This document shows positions 28,084 through 37,451 of a stretch of 64,000 bases of DNA, piece by piece. The position numbers and the translations under genes are program-made. The notes beneath the pieces are model-generated. The model was not told the DNA's origin. It ran no database searches and saw only the letters and a list, made by a program, of their open reading frames with translations. How positions within the stretch are numbered: position 1 is the stretch's first letter; each line of letters opens with the position of its first letter. This DNA comes from Bradyrhizobium guangzhouense (lineage in GTDB: Bacteria > Pseudomonadota > Alphaproteobacteria > Rhizobiales > Xanthobacteraceae), in NCBI RefSeq assembly GCF_004114955.1, contig NZ_CP030053.1, positions 4,340,001 through 4,404,000 of the forward strand, written 5' to 3'.

Positions 28084-29315
28084 GATGTGATTCCTTCTTG
28101 TGTCTGTGTGGCCTGGCGCGCTGCGGGCAACGAGATCGCGAGCAGCACGCCCGCGACGGCGCAGAGGCCGAGATAGAGCAATCCGATCGGCGCCTGTGTC
28201 TCTTCGGGCAGCACCGCGGCGATCGCCATGGCACCGCTGACCGCGAGATAGCAGAGCGCACTGATGAGGCCGCCGATCAGGCCGTGGTCGCGCTCGAACA
28301 GGCCGAGCCCCATGCCGTACATCATCGGGCACAGCACGCCGCAGCCGCCGAGCACCAGTGCGCCGCCTGATGTGATCGACACGAAGTCGAGGCCGAGCGT
28401 CATGCCTGTGACGGTCAGGACGCCGGCGCCGGCGAGAAACAGCGCGAAGGCGCCGAAACCGAGCATCCGGGCCGGCAAGAGCTGCGCGAAATGCGCGCAG
28501 CCGAGCTCGCCGGCGAGATTGACGCCGCCAAGGCCGAGCGCGACGAGACCGTAGATGGCCGCGGAGTAACCGAGGCCGCTCTGGTAGAAGAACGGCGCGA
28601 CGACGCCGAACGCCAGCTGCGCGCTCGCTGCCGCCGCGAAGACCAGCACGAAGGCGAGGAAGCCCGGACGCATCAGCGCGTCGCGCAGGATGCCGGCGGT
28701 GCGGCGCGGATCGAACGGCGCGCGCCGATCCGCAGGCAAGGTCTCGGGTAGGAGGCACACGACGATCGTGGCGACGATGGCCGCAGCGATGGCGATGATG
28801 ACGAAGACGCCGCGCCAGGATGTGAGGTCGACGATGAAGCCGCCGGCCGCCGGCGCAAGCACCGGTGCGAGGCCCCAGGCGGCGCCGAGCAGGCCGGAGA
28901 TCGCGGTCAGCTCGCGGCCGCGGTAGCAGTCGGCCGCAACCGCATAGGCAACCACGAGACAGGTGCAGCCGCCGATGCCTTGGAGGAACCGCAAGCCCAG
29001 CAGCAGCGAGGCGCTGGTGGCCATCGCACAGGCAACGCTCATGGCGATGAGCATTGCAAGACCCGCAAGCAGGACGTTGCGGCGGCCGAGCGTGTCGGAG
29101 GCGATGCCGACAGGCACCAGCGCGAGACTCATGCCGAGCATGTAGGCGGTGACGGTGTTCTGCATCGACGCCGCGTCGGTTGCCAGATCCACCACCATCT
29201 GCGGCAGGCCCGGCGTATAGGCATCAAGTGGAATCTGGCTGAACGGTACGACGCACAGCAGGATCGGCACGATCCCCCGCTTCGCGCAACCGGCGTCCGA
29301 AGCAAGTGCAGTCAT
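28080..29315 (-). CDS. MFS transporter of the Bcr/CflA drug-resistance type
   Basis: 411 aa, 12 predicted helices. It opens with the Bcr-like LDAYTPGLPQMVVDL loop after helix 1 and has motif A (GIASDTLGRRNVLLAGL) between helices 2 and 3, with the Bcr helix 4-5 region GLRFLQGIGGCTCLVVAYAV. The central loop (LLPETLPADRRAPFD) is typical. The start at 29315 (MTALASDAGC) avoids an Arg/His-rich extension. It overlaps guaD by 4 bases, so although Bcr proteins usually export drugs, this one may move a purine. That is inference from context only. Confidence 0.9.
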   Translation of the reverse strand: MTALASDAGCAKRGIVPILLCVVPFSQIPLDAYTPGLPQMVVDLATDAASMQNTVTAYMLGMSLALVPVGIASDTLGRRNVLLAGLAMLIAMSVACAMATSASLLLGLRFLQGIGGCTCLVVAYAVAADCYRGRELTAISGLLGAAWGLAPVLAPAAGGFIVDLTSWRGVFVIIAIAAAIVATIVVCLLPETLPADRRAPFDPRRTAGILRDALMRPGFLAFVLVFAAAASAQLAFGVVAPFFYQSGLGYSAAIYGLVALGLGGVNLAGELGCAHFAQLLPARMLGFGAFALFLAGAGVLTVTGMTLGLDFVSITSGGALVLGGCGVLCPMMYGMGLGLFERDHGLIGGLISALCYLAVSGAMAIAAVLPEETQAPIGLLYLGLCAVAGVLLAISLPAARQATQTQEGITS

Positions 29316-29699
29316 CGACAACGCCCCCACAGTGCCCGCGGGCCCCGTCTTTTCGTGCGCGCGATGAGACACGATGCGGGTTGCGGGTCTTGACGCGCGG
29401 GACCGTGCCACAACTGTGTGTAGAAATTCTTAGAGGTACCGTTTCAATGCGCACGGATGTTCTTCGAACGCCTCGCGGCGTGAGGACGCTCCGTCGAAAA
29501 CGCGAAAACAACCCCATGCACAGTAGAAATCACTGGTGAATTTCGCGCGTTCGCGCCACGTGCCCGGACGACACGGGAGGTTTGACACGTCGGGCAAAAC
29601 AGGCGCACGATGGCATGATCCCCCGTCGCGAATGCGCGATCGCGCCGAGCCATTAACTGTCCGGAAGCCATCGCCGTTGCGGGCGCGGCGCTCGCGCCA
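29316..29699. other. Intergenic stretch upstream of the MFS-guaD operon
   Basis: 384 bases with no supported gene; all frames are Arg/Ser-rich and lack start signals. It should contain the MFS promoter (minus strand). The part at 29430-29640 (around tagaaattcttagagg and cccgacgtgtcaaa on the minus strand) has the look of interspersed sequence seen in Bradyrhizobium genomes. I cannot confirm its copy number from this window. Confidence 0.35.
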
Positions 29700-30473
29700 T
29701 CAGAACACGAAGCCCTTGAGAGCATCGAGAAACTGCCGCGGCGATTGCAGCTGCGGCACGTGCGCGCAGCCCGGAATGATCTCGAGCCTGGCATGCGGCA
29801 ATCCGGCGGCGAGCTCGTGCGACATCGGCGGCGGGGTCGCTTCATCATGCTCACCGACCAGAACGAGGACCGGAACTTTCACCGTGGCGAGTTCAGCGCG
29901 GAGATCGAGGCCGGCCAATGCCTCGCACGCGGCACGGAAGACATCGGGATCCGTCCGCAGGAACGCTGCACGACGATCCTTCATCAGCTCAGGATGCTGC
30001 TCCTGAAACTCCGGCGCGAACAGGCGTCGCATGGCGACGTCGGTGATCGCCTCCAGCCCCTTCTCGCGCGACACCCTCGCCATGTTGCGAAACGCTTCGC
30101 GGCCGGGCTCGGAGAATGCAGCGCCGCTGTCGGCGAGAACGAGCCTGGCGGCGATTTGGGGATGCCGGATCGCCATCTGCAAGGCGACGAAGCCGCCATA
30201 GCCGTTGCCGAGTACGATCGCCGGCGCGCCGTTCGCAGCGTCCCGCACTGCCTCAGCCATCCGGTCCGCGACCGCAGCAAGACCGCCCTCGACCGTGCGT
30301 GAACGGCCGAACCCGGGCAGCTCCGGCACGATGGTCCGAAACGATGTCGCAAGCTCCGGCGCGATCGCGTCGAAGCTCGCACGATCCGACAATAGCGAGT
30401 GAAACAGAAACAGCGGCGGCCCCTCGCCCGACTGCGCGGCGTTGACGGTTCCAAAGGCAAGAAGCCTGTCCAT
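29700..30473 (-). CDS. Alpha/beta-hydrolase fold protein with the nucleophile serine missing
   Basis: 257 aa alpha/beta-hydrolase fold: LFLFHSLLSDRASFDAI, IVPELPGFGRSR, the nucleophile elbow VLGNGYGGFVALQMA, an acid in LVGEHDEATPP and the histidine in GCAHVPQLQSP. At the elbow the GxSxG pattern reads G-N-G-Y-G, so the catalytic serine is glycine (codon GGC). It is therefore probably not a normal esterase; it may be a lyase, a cofactor-free oxygenase-like enzyme or inactive. The start at 30473 gives MDRLLAFG with no leader. It is divergent from the GntR-ALDH-MFS operon and may share its regulator. Confidence 0.85.
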   Translation of the reverse strand: MDRLLAFGTVNAAQSGEGPPLFLFHSLLSDRASFDAIAPELATSFRTIVPELPGFGRSRTVEGGLAAVADRMAEAVRDAANGAPAIVLGNGYGGFVALQMAIRHPQIAARLVLADSGAAFSEPGREAFRNMARVSREKGLEAITDVAMRRLFAPEFQEQHPELMKDRRAAFLRTDPDVFRAACEALAGLDLRAELATVKVPVLVLVGEHDEATPPPMSHELAAGLPHARLEIIPGCAHVPQLQSPRQFLDALKGFVF

Positions 30474-30536
30474 GTCCGGTCTTTCCCAGCTTGCGTCGGT
30501 CGGAATACGCGCGACCCGCGTGCCTCATCGGCTCGA

Positions 30537-30548
30537 TTGATAAATCAA
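30537..30548. promoter_or_regulatory. TTGATAAATCAA palindrome, candidate GntR operator
   Basis: A perfect 12-bp palindrome in the 130-bp divergent spacer, 56 bp before the GntR start and 64 bp before the hydrolase-fold gene. FCD-type GntR regulators bind short A/T-containing palindromes in such positions. Confidence 0.45.
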
Positions 30549-30603
30549 ATCGCGGGGAATTCAAGCATTTGGCCTTGACGTGAAATATCAGGACTGAGAG
30601 ATT

Positions 30604-31278
30604 ATGGGCACGGAGGCCGTCCAGACCATGCTTTTGCGCGAGAATATCTACGATCTTCTGAGAGCTGATATTTTAGCGTGTCGCCTTGCACCAGGCGATG
30701 AAATGCGCGAGCAGGACCTCGCCGAGCGCTACGAGGTGAGCCGGCAGCCGGTGCGGGATGCCCTTTTGCGGCTGCAGCGCGAGCACCTCGTCACGGTGCA
30801 GCCGCGCCAGGGCTATCGGGTCACACCGATCTCGCTCTCGGATGCCCGCGACCTCCTGCGCTTCCGCCTTGCGCTGGAGCCGGCCTGCGTCGCCGAGGCG
30901 ATCGAAAGCGCGCCCGACAGCGTCTTGAAATCGCTCGACGAGTTTCGCCGCTTCTCGGGCAACCACGAGGACTTCATCGCCTACAACAGGGGCTTCCACA
31001 CCGCGCTGGCCCATGCCTCCGGCAATCGCCGCATGGCCACCGCGCTGTGCGATTTGATCGGCCAGGCCGATCGGCTGGTCCGCGTCAGTATCTCCAATTT
31101 GAAGGGGCACGACCCGGCAAAGCTCGTCGCCGAGCACGTCGCCCTGATCGACGCCATGCAGAGCCGCGAAACGCGAACCGCGGCACGCATCATCAAGGCC
31201 CATATCGGAGCCACCGAGAAGCGCGTCCTGCCGGCGCTCAAGCGCAACGCCGTCATCGTCGAAGAGAGGTCATCATGA
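30604..31278 (+). CDS. GntR family transcriptional regulator (FCD subfamily)
   Basis: 224 aa. N-terminal winged helix: YDLLRADILACRLAPGDEMREQDLAERYEVSRQPVRDALLRLQREHLVTVQPRQGYRV, the standard GntR pattern. The C-terminal FCD all-helical domain has metal-type residues (FHTALAHASGN, EHVALIDAM). Such proteins sense organic acids or related metabolites. Its stop overlaps the aldehyde dehydrogenase start by 4 bases, so the regulator is co-transcribed with, and probably regulates, ALDH and the MFS uptake carrier. Confidence 0.93.
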   Translation: MGTEAVQTMLLRENIYDLLRADILACRLAPGDEMREQDLAERYEVSRQPVRDALLRLQREHLVTVQPRQGYRVTPISLSDARDLLRFRLALEPACVAEAIESAPDSVLKSLDEFRRFSGNHEDFIAYNRGFHTALAHASGNRRMATALCDLIGQADRLVRVSISNLKGHDPAKLVAEHVALIDAMQSRETRTAARIIKAHIGATEKRVLPALKRNAVIVEERSS

Positions 31279-32804
31279 ACGTTCCGTCGAAACCCGCCTC
31301 GATCGGCGTCGAAATCCACGGCAATTTCATCGATGGCCGCGAGGTCGAAGCCGGCAATGGCGCGATGCTGGACGTCCGCAATCCCGCGACCGGCGATGTG
31401 ATCGCGCGTATTCCCAACTCGACCGCGGCGGACATCGACCGCGCCATGAAAAGCGCGCGCGCCGCGTTCGAAGGCAAGGCCTGGGGCGGCATGGACACGC
31501 GCGCACGCGCCCGACTGGTCAACAAGCTTGCCGATGCCTTCGAGGCCAATCTCGACAGTCTGTACCGGCTCGAGACCCTCAACAACGGCCGCCCGATCAA
31601 CGAGACCCGCGCCCAGCTCTCCCGCCTGCCCGATTTCTTCCGTTACTTTGCTGGCGTCGCGCTGTCGCGCCGCGATTCCGTGATCCCCGTCGAAGGCGCC
31701 TATCTCAACTACACGCTCCGTACCCCCATCGGCATCGTTGCCAATTGCACGCCGTTCAATCATCCTTTGATGATCCTGTGCAAATCGCTCGCCGTGGTGC
31801 TGGCGACCGGCTGCGTCACCGTGGTCAAGCCGTCCGAATACACGCCGCTGACGACCTTGAAGCTCGCGCAAATCTTCACCGAGGCCGGCCTGCCGCCGGG
31901 AGTCTTCAATATCGTTCTCGGTCTCGGCCAGAGCGCCGGCAAGATGCTCGCCGAGCATGGCGACATCAACAAGCTGGTTTTGACCGGCGGCACCGAGGCC
32001 GGCCGCATCGCCGGCAGCGCGGCCGCCAAGGTGTTTGCGCATCAGACCATGGAGCTCGGCGGCAAGACGCCGGTGATGGTGTTCGACGATTTCGACGTCG
32101 ACCGCGCCGTCAATTACGCAGCGTTCGGCGCCTTCATCGGCGCCGGACAAACCTGCGTCTGCGCCTCGCGCCACATCGTGCAGGCCTCGATCTACGACGA
32201 ATTCGTCGAGAAGCTGAAGGCCAAGACCCGCACCATCCGCATCGGCGATCCCTTCGATGCGAGCACCCAGCTCGGCCCCGTGATCTCGGCGCGGCAGCGC
32301 GACCGCGTTCTCACCTATTCCGGCTACGGTCACCAAGACGGCGCACGTCTCGTGACCGGCGGCGTGGCCGCCAAGGTGCCGGGGCACGAGAACGGCTATT
32401 TCGTCGAGCCGACGGTTTTCGCCGACGTCAGCTCCGACATGCGCATCTTCCAGGAGGAAGTGTTCGGTCCCTTCACCTCGGTGACGCCGTTCAAGGACGA
32501 AGCCGATGCGCTGCGGCTGGCCAACGACTCGCCCTTCGGCCTTGCTGCCGCGATCCGCACCCGCGACGTCGCGCGCGCCCACCGTGTCGCCGCCTCCGTC
32601 AAGGCCGGCATCGTCTGGGTCAACGATCACCACCGGCTCGATCCGGCCTCGCCCTGGGGCGGCGTCGATGATTCCGGCATCGGCCGCGAATGCGGCACGG
32701 AAAGTTTCGACGACCACTTCAACACCAAGAGCGTGATGGTCGCGACGCACGAGCAGCCGTTCGACTGGTATCGCGACACGGCCAGCCAGAAGCGGCTGAA
32801 CTAG
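31275..32804 (+). CDS. NAD(P)-dependent aldehyde dehydrogenase
   Basis: 509 aa. The catalytic cysteine is in GAGQTCVCASR (about residue 295), the general base Glu in MELGGKTPVMVFDDFD (about 260), cofactor-binding Lys in VVKPSEYTPL, and LTGGTEAGR for the dinucleotide turn. The usual PWNFP motif reads TPFNHPLM. It oxidises an aldehyde to an acid. The start at 31275 overlaps the GntR stop; longer upstream frames lie inside that gene. Followed after 73 bp by an aromatic-acid type MFS carrier, so the substrate may be an aromatic aldehyde. Confidence 0.93.
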   Translation: MNVPSKPASIGVEIHGNFIDGREVEAGNGAMLDVRNPATGDVIARIPNSTAADIDRAMKSARAAFEGKAWGGMDTRARARLVNKLADAFEANLDSLYRLETLNNGRPINETRAQLSRLPDFFRYFAGVALSRRDSVIPVEGAYLNYTLRTPIGIVANCTPFNHPLMILCKSLAVVLATGCVTVVKPSEYTPLTTLKLAQIFTEAGLPPGVFNIVLGLGQSAGKMLAEHGDINKLVLTGGTEAGRIAGSAAAKVFAHQTMELGGKTPVMVFDDFDVDRAVNYAAFGAFIGAGQTCVCASRHIVQASIYDEFVEKLKAKTRTIRIGDPFDASTQLGPVISARQRDRVLTYSGYGHQDGARLVTGGVAAKVPGHENGYFVEPTVFADVSSDMRIFQEEVFGPFTSVTPFKDEADALRLANDSPFGLAAAIRTRDVARAHRVAASVKAGIVWVNDHHRLDPASPWGGVDDSGIGRECGTESFDDHFNTKSVMVATHEQPFDWYRDTASQKRLN

Positions 32805-32877
32805 AGAACGACAGGCGGCCAATCGCTCAGAGAAGGCGGGCCGCGTCATCAAGAATAGCAGTCAAGGGAGAGCGTAT

Positions 32878-34245
32878 ATGTCGACATCGGTGAACGCGGG
32901 CGGCCGTCTGGATCGGCTGCCGATCGGGCCATTCCATCGTCGCATCATGATGCTGATCGGCATCGGCATGTTCTTCGACGGTTTCGACATCTATATCGCC
33001 GGGACCGTGCTGAGCGTGACGCTGAAGACGGGCTTTTCGACCCTCGCCCAGAACGCGGTTTTCATCTCCGCGACCTTCGTCGGCATGATGCTGGGATCAT
33101 TCGGCACCGGTTTTCTCGGTGACCGCTATGGACGCCGCTTCACCTATCAGTTCAATTTGCTGCTTTTCGGCATCGCGTCCCTGGCCGCCGCGTTCGCGCC
33201 AAACATGGCTTTCCTGATTGCCTGCCGCTTCGTGATGGGCGTCGGGCTCGGAGCGGAGAACGTCGTCGGCTATTCGACGATGACGGAATTCGTGCCCGCG
33301 CGCACGCGCGGCAAATGGCTCGGCTTCACCACCGTGTGCGTCGTCACCGGTCTGCCCGTCGCGCTGTTGGTCGCATCCGTGCTGGTGCCGCAGTTCGGCT
33401 GGCGCTCGATGTTCGTGCTCGGCGGCATCGGCGCGCTCGTCGTCTGGTACATGCGCAAGTCGCTGCCGGAATCGCCGCGCTGGCTGGAAGCGGTCGGACG
33501 GACCGCGGAGGCGGAAGCGCTGATGCAAGCCATCGAGAAGGAGGCGGCGCAAGGCCAGCCCTTGCCCGCGCCGGTGGCCATGGCATCGGCCCCGGTCGCG
33601 GCCGATCTCGGCACACTGTTCGCTGCCCCCTTACTGTCGCGGATGATCGTCGGTGCGGTCTGCCTCATCACCATCAACACCCTGCTCTACGGCTTCGTCA
33701 CCTGGCTCCCGGTGTTCTTCGTCAAGCAGGGTCTCTCGATCGCGACATCGTTCGGTTATTCCCTGCTGATGGCACTGGGTGCGCCGATCGGCTCGGCGAT
33801 CGGTGCGCTGACGGCCGACCGCTGGGGCCGCAAGCCGACCATCATCGGCGCGTCGCTGATCTCGGTGGCGCTGGGTATTCTCTATCCCATGATCTCGGAT
33901 CCGATCCTGCTGCCGGCCGTAGGCTTTGCGCTGACCGTGCCGATCTACGTCCTGGTCGCGCTGCTGTTCGGCATCTACATCCCCGAGCTGTTTCCGACCG
34001 AGGTTCGCCTGCGCGCCTCCGGCATCGTCAACACGCTGGGGCGCGGCGCCACCATCGTTACGCCGTTCCTCGTCGTGTCGCTGTTTGAATCGCGCGGCGT
34101 TGCCGGCGTCATGGCGCTGATGATCGGGCTGCTAGTGATTCAGATCATCACGGTCTGGGCTCTGGGCATCGAGCCCAGGCATCGCAGCCTCGAGGAGCTG
34201 AAGACGGAGGAAGCGGCGGCGCCGGTTCTGAGCGAGGTGTCTTGA
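32878..34245 (+). CDS. MFS transporter, aromatic acid:H+ symporter type
   Basis: 455 aa, 12 helices. The FFDGFDIYIAGTVL motif in helix 1 (DGFD) and the GDRYGRRF loop are typical of the aromatic acid:proton symporter and sugar-porter-like families. Long loop (SLPESPRWLEAVGRTAEAEAL), GALTADRWGRKPTIIG repeated motif and the IPELFPTEVRLRASGI segment near helix 10. GGGAG precedes the ATG. Placed after GntR and ALDH it most likely imports the compound that the dehydrogenase helps degrade. Confidence 0.9.
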   Translation: MSTSVNAGGRLDRLPIGPFHRRIMMLIGIGMFFDGFDIYIAGTVLSVTLKTGFSTLAQNAVFISATFVGMMLGSFGTGFLGDRYGRRFTYQFNLLLFGIASLAAAFAPNMAFLIACRFVMGVGLGAENVVGYSTMTEFVPARTRGKWLGFTTVCVVTGLPVALLVASVLVPQFGWRSMFVLGGIGALVVWYMRKSLPESPRWLEAVGRTAEAEALMQAIEKEAAQGQPLPAPVAMASAPVAADLGTLFAAPLLSRMIVGAVCLITINTLLYGFVTWLPVFFVKQGLSIATSFGYSLLMALGAPIGSAIGALTADRWGRKPTIIGASLISVALGILYPMISDPILLPAVGFALTVPIYVLVALLFGIYIPELFPTEVRLRASGIVNTLGRGATIVTPFLVVSLFESRGVAGVMALMIGLLVIQIITVWALGIEPRHRSLEELKTEEAAAPVLSEVS

Positions 34246-34488
34246 ATTACCCGCTACGCTCGACACGCGCGCATGACGCCCCGGTGGCATTCTTTTGGCT
34301 GCCGGGAGGAGGCTCGCGCCTCGTCTGCCGAACGTCCGCTCATCGCGCCCGAGCGGACCAGATTTGCTGAACCTGGACTCTTCGCATTTAACCCGAAGCG
34401 GGTTCCTGCGTGACGATGGTCACAGACCCGTCGCTTGCCTTCTCGAATGTTCCGACTAGTTTTGGACCACGTTGCAACAGGGGCGGCA

Positions 34489-36345
34489 ATGGGCGCGGTT
34501 CGACTACTCGCATTGATCTTTTGTTCCTTCTGGTTGGCCTGCACATCGGCTCAAGCCGAGCGCCGAGTTGCGCTGGTCATCGGCAATTCCGCTTACAAGA
34601 ATGTGCCCAAGCTAAGTAACCCGGTGAACGACGCCGCTCTGGTTGGTGGCATGTTGAAGAACGCCGGGTTAGAGGGGGTCTACATCAAGACCGACCTCAA
34701 CGGTATCGAGATGCGAAAGGCTCTGCGCGACTTTGGTGCGAGAGCGCGAGAAGCAGATGTCGCCATCATTTACTACGCTGGTCACGGCATCGAATTCGAC
34801 GGGACTAATTACCTCATCCCGACTGATGCAACTCTCGAAACCGACAGTGACGTACTCGATGAGACCGTGGCGCTTGACCGCGCTCTCTTCGCCGTTGAGC
34901 CTGCGAAGCAGCTGAGGCTCATCATTCTGGACGCCTGCCGCGACAATCCCTTCGCTAAGACCATGAAGCGAACAATCGCTGCTCGTGGAATCGGGCGCGG
35001 TCTTGCGAAAGTCGAGCCGACAAGCCCTAACACTATGATCGCGTTCGCAGCGAAGGCAGGGTCTACGGCTTCGGATGGCGATGCAAAAGATAGCCCCTTT
35101 GCCACGGCACTCGTTGATCGACTGCCGACGCCGGGTTTGGACTTGCGCAAGGCGTTCGGCTTCGTCCGCGACGATGTCCTGAAGAACACTGGCTACACGC
35201 AGGAACCATACATTTACGGCTCGCTAGGCGGCGATGATGTTGCCCTCGTTCCAGCAAAGCCAGTGGCTTCGCCGACGACGGATGACCGTGACGCCACGAT
35301 GCAGCGAAACTACGAGCTTGCGCTCCAGATCGGTACAAAGCCGGTGTGGGATGCCTTCATCGAGAAATATCCGTTCGGTTTCTACACCGCGCTCGCAAAA
35401 GCGCAGCGTGACAGGCTGGCGGCAGAAGAGGCGCGCGTCGCCGCCACCGAGAAAGCGAAGGCGGCGCAAGAGGAAAAGGCCAGGCTTGCAGCCGAGGGTG
35501 CAAAGCAGGTCGAGCAAGCCAAGGCGGCCCAGCAAGCCAAGGTGGCCGAACAAGAGAGGATTACCGCTGAACTCACCAAGAAGGCGCAAGAAGAAAAAGT
35601 AGCGGAGGCCGAACGCATTAAAGCGGCGGCTCAGGCCAAGGCCGCGGAGGAAGCGAAAGCCGCTGAGGCTCCAAAGGCGGCCAAAGGCGAGGCTGAGGCG
35701 GAGAGTTCCAGCGCGGCGAAGGCGGAAAAAACTGCCCCCGACGAAAAAACAGAGGCCGAACTGAAGGTGACCGAAGAGAAGGTCGCGGCCCTTGCACCGG
35801 CGGATGACAAACCGGCGTCGTTGTCGGTGCCCGATCTGTCGCGTGCTTTGCAGTCCGAACTGCGCCGGGTTGGTTGCAACACTGAGCCGGTGGATGGCAA
35901 CTGGAACGCGGCCTCGCAGCGAGCGCTCGAGCTGTTCAACAAACACGCGGGAACCAAGCTGGAGGTCAAGACCGCAAGCGCCGATGCGCTGGATGCCGTC
36001 AAGGCGAAGACCTCGCGGATCTGCCCGCTGGTTTGCGAACACGGTTTGCGGGCGGACGGCGAACGCTGCGTGAAGATTACCTGTCGCTCGGGTTATCGGA
36101 TCAATGACGACAACGATTGCGAAAAGATAGGGGAGAAAAGACCGCTGGCGAATCGTGAAGAGTCCAAGCCAAAGCGCGATGTAGAGCGGAAGGATGCGGA
36201 GTCTGCGCCGTCGAAGCCGCAAGCTTCGGGGCAAATGATTTGCGGCATGGCAGGATGTCGTCCGGTTGCAAAGGGCTGTAGGTTGGAAATTAAAGCCCGC
36301 TCTTACGGTACTTCCCAACCTGCCACTGTGGAAGTCTGCAACTGA
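34489..36345 (+). CDS. Exported caspase-fold (peptidase C14) protein with Lys/Glu/Ala coiled coil
   Basis: 618 aa from the ATG at 34489 (AGGGG five bases upstream; earlier ATGs at 34435 and 34447 would hide the signal peptide). Signal peptide MGAVRLLALIFCSFWLACTSAQA. Caspase-like domain with both catalytic residues: His in IIYYAGHGIEFDGTNYLIP and Cys in ILDACRDNPF (about residue 155). A very charged Ala/Lys/Glu helix spans about residues 295-440, and a Cys-containing C-terminal part (CPLVCEHGLRADGERC, CGMAGC). It is periplasmic or surface-attached; the target is unknown. Codons such as TTA and CTA are more frequent than in neighbouring genes, which suggests acquisition. Confidence 0.88.
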   Translation: MGAVRLLALIFCSFWLACTSAQAERRVALVIGNSAYKNVPKLSNPVNDAALVGGMLKNAGLEGVYIKTDLNGIEMRKALRDFGARAREADVAIIYYAGHGIEFDGTNYLIPTDATLETDSDVLDETVALDRALFAVEPAKQLRLIILDACRDNPFAKTMKRTIAARGIGRGLAKVEPTSPNTMIAFAAKAGSTASDGDAKDSPFATALVDRLPTPGLDLRKAFGFVRDDVLKNTGYTQEPYIYGSLGGDDVALVPAKPVASPTTDDRDATMQRNYELALQIGTKPVWDAFIEKYPFGFYTALAKAQRDRLAAEEARVAATEKAKAAQEEKARLAAEGAKQVEQAKAAQQAKVAEQERITAELTKKAQEEKVAEAERIKAAAQAKAAEEAKAAEAPKAAKGEAEAESSSAAKAEKTAPDEKTEAELKVTEEKVAALAPADDKPASLSVPDLSRALQSELRRVGCNTEPVDGNWNAASQRALELFNKHAGTKLEVKTASADALDAVKAKTSRICPLVCEHGLRADGERCVKITCRSGYRINDDNDCEKIGEKRPLANREESKPKRDVERKDAESAPSKPQASGQMICGMAGCRPVAKGCRLEIKARSYGTSQPATVEVCN

Positions 36346-36611
36346 CCGTACTGGTTCGTGGCAGCAGTACAGCTACAAACGGTGTCAGTGCCAAGGGCAG
36401 CCCATGACCTACACGATCCATCTCGTCAGGGGCAATTGACAGCAGGTTGCATCACGATCATTATTGCTTGAGGTGGATACGACCTGCCGCTTGCGCCCCA
36501 CTGGGGGTGGTGAACGTATCATCGATCTTTCTAAGCCCTTTGCCCGAACGAACGGGTCAGCAACGCAAGCGCCTGGCGCCTCGGCTTCGTTCAAGCAAAG
36601 GATGAAAGATC

Positions 36612-37307
36612 ATGCGCGACTATCGCGACGCAAAGACCATGGCCCACACGGCCCGGGTCTTCCTCGGCGATCACGGCCTGAAGATCACCAATAGCCAAAG
36701 CCTAGAACTGATCGCCAAGGCGTTTGGCGCTGCGGACTGGAACACGCTTGCTGCTACAATTCGCGACGAGGTCAGCACGCCTCGGGCCGAAGCGGCAACG
36801 CCATCACCCGCCACAATCGATGCAGGGATCAGGCCCCGGGTGCCTCGTTTCTCCAGCGAACTGGAACGCACCTTGCAGCGCGCTCTTGCTCATGGCGACG
36901 CGCGAAAGCATCAGTACACGACGTGTGAGCATCTGCTGCTCGCGCTGACGGATGATCCGAACGCGTCAAAGGTTATGCAGGCTTGCAGTGTCGATCTTAC
37001 GGCACTCAAGAAAGGCCTGACCGACTACATTGACAATGATTTGCGACCCATCGTTGTCAAAACTGGCAAATCGATCGGTGGATCTCGTCCCACCGCAGCG
37101 TTTCAGCGCGTAATGCAGCGCGCGGAGGCGCACGCCGAACAGATGGGACAGCAGGAGGTCACCGGCAATAATGTGCTGGTCGTCATCTTTGCCGAGCGGT
37201 TAAGCCCGGCGGTGCGGATGCTTTACGGTCAGGACATGTCGGCTGAGGATGCAGCAAACTTCATCGAGCGAGGTGTCGCCAAACGAAATGGCACCGCCGG
37301 GCCTTGA
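36612..37307 (+). CDS. Stand-alone Clp N-terminal domain protein
   Basis: 231 aa. The first 60 residues (YRDAKTMAHTARVFLGDHGLKITNSQSLELIAKAFGAADWNTLAATI) resemble the domain that precedes Clp-N modules in 'glyoxalase superfamily' annotated proteins. The rest is a double Clp repeat: PRFSSELERTLQRALAHGDARKHQYTTCEHLLLAL, then AFQRVMQRAEAHAEQMGQQEVTGNNVLVVIF. No AAA+ ATPase domain follows, so it cannot unfold substrates itself. It could bind substrates or compete for adaptors such as ClpS. A Met at codon 1 fits a weak AAGGATGAAAGATC leader. It lies 266 bp after the caspase-fold gene, on the same strand and with similar unusual codon use. Confidence 0.85.
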   Translation: MRDYRDAKTMAHTARVFLGDHGLKITNSQSLELIAKAFGAADWNTLAATIRDEVSTPRAEAATPSPATIDAGIRPRVPRFSSELERTLQRALAHGDARKHQYTTCEHLLLALTDDPNASKVMQACSVDLTALKKGLTDYIDNDLRPIVVKTGKSIGGSRPTAAFQRVMQRAEAHAEQMGQQEVTGNNVLVVIFAERLSPAVRMLYGQDMSAEDAANFIERGVAKRNGTAGP

Positions 37308-37451
37308 AACAGTACCGCCAGCACTCGCGGAAAGAGTCCTCTTGTGGATCCATTTGCGAAGTTGGGCCACCTCTGACGGAGGTGCGCTCACCACGCCAGA
37401 ACGCAATGGATTTGCGCGCGGCGGGGGCGGACGATCGGATCGCGTCTCGAT

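Noticed and set aside
29444..29854. Frame across the MFS-to-hydrolase spacer
   Set aside because: Overlaps the end of the alpha/beta-hydrolase gene and has an Arg/Ser/His-rich sequence typical of non-coding high-GC DNA.
34254..34544. Frame upstream of the caspase-fold gene
   Set aside because: Overlaps its signal peptide on the other strand and has no start signal.
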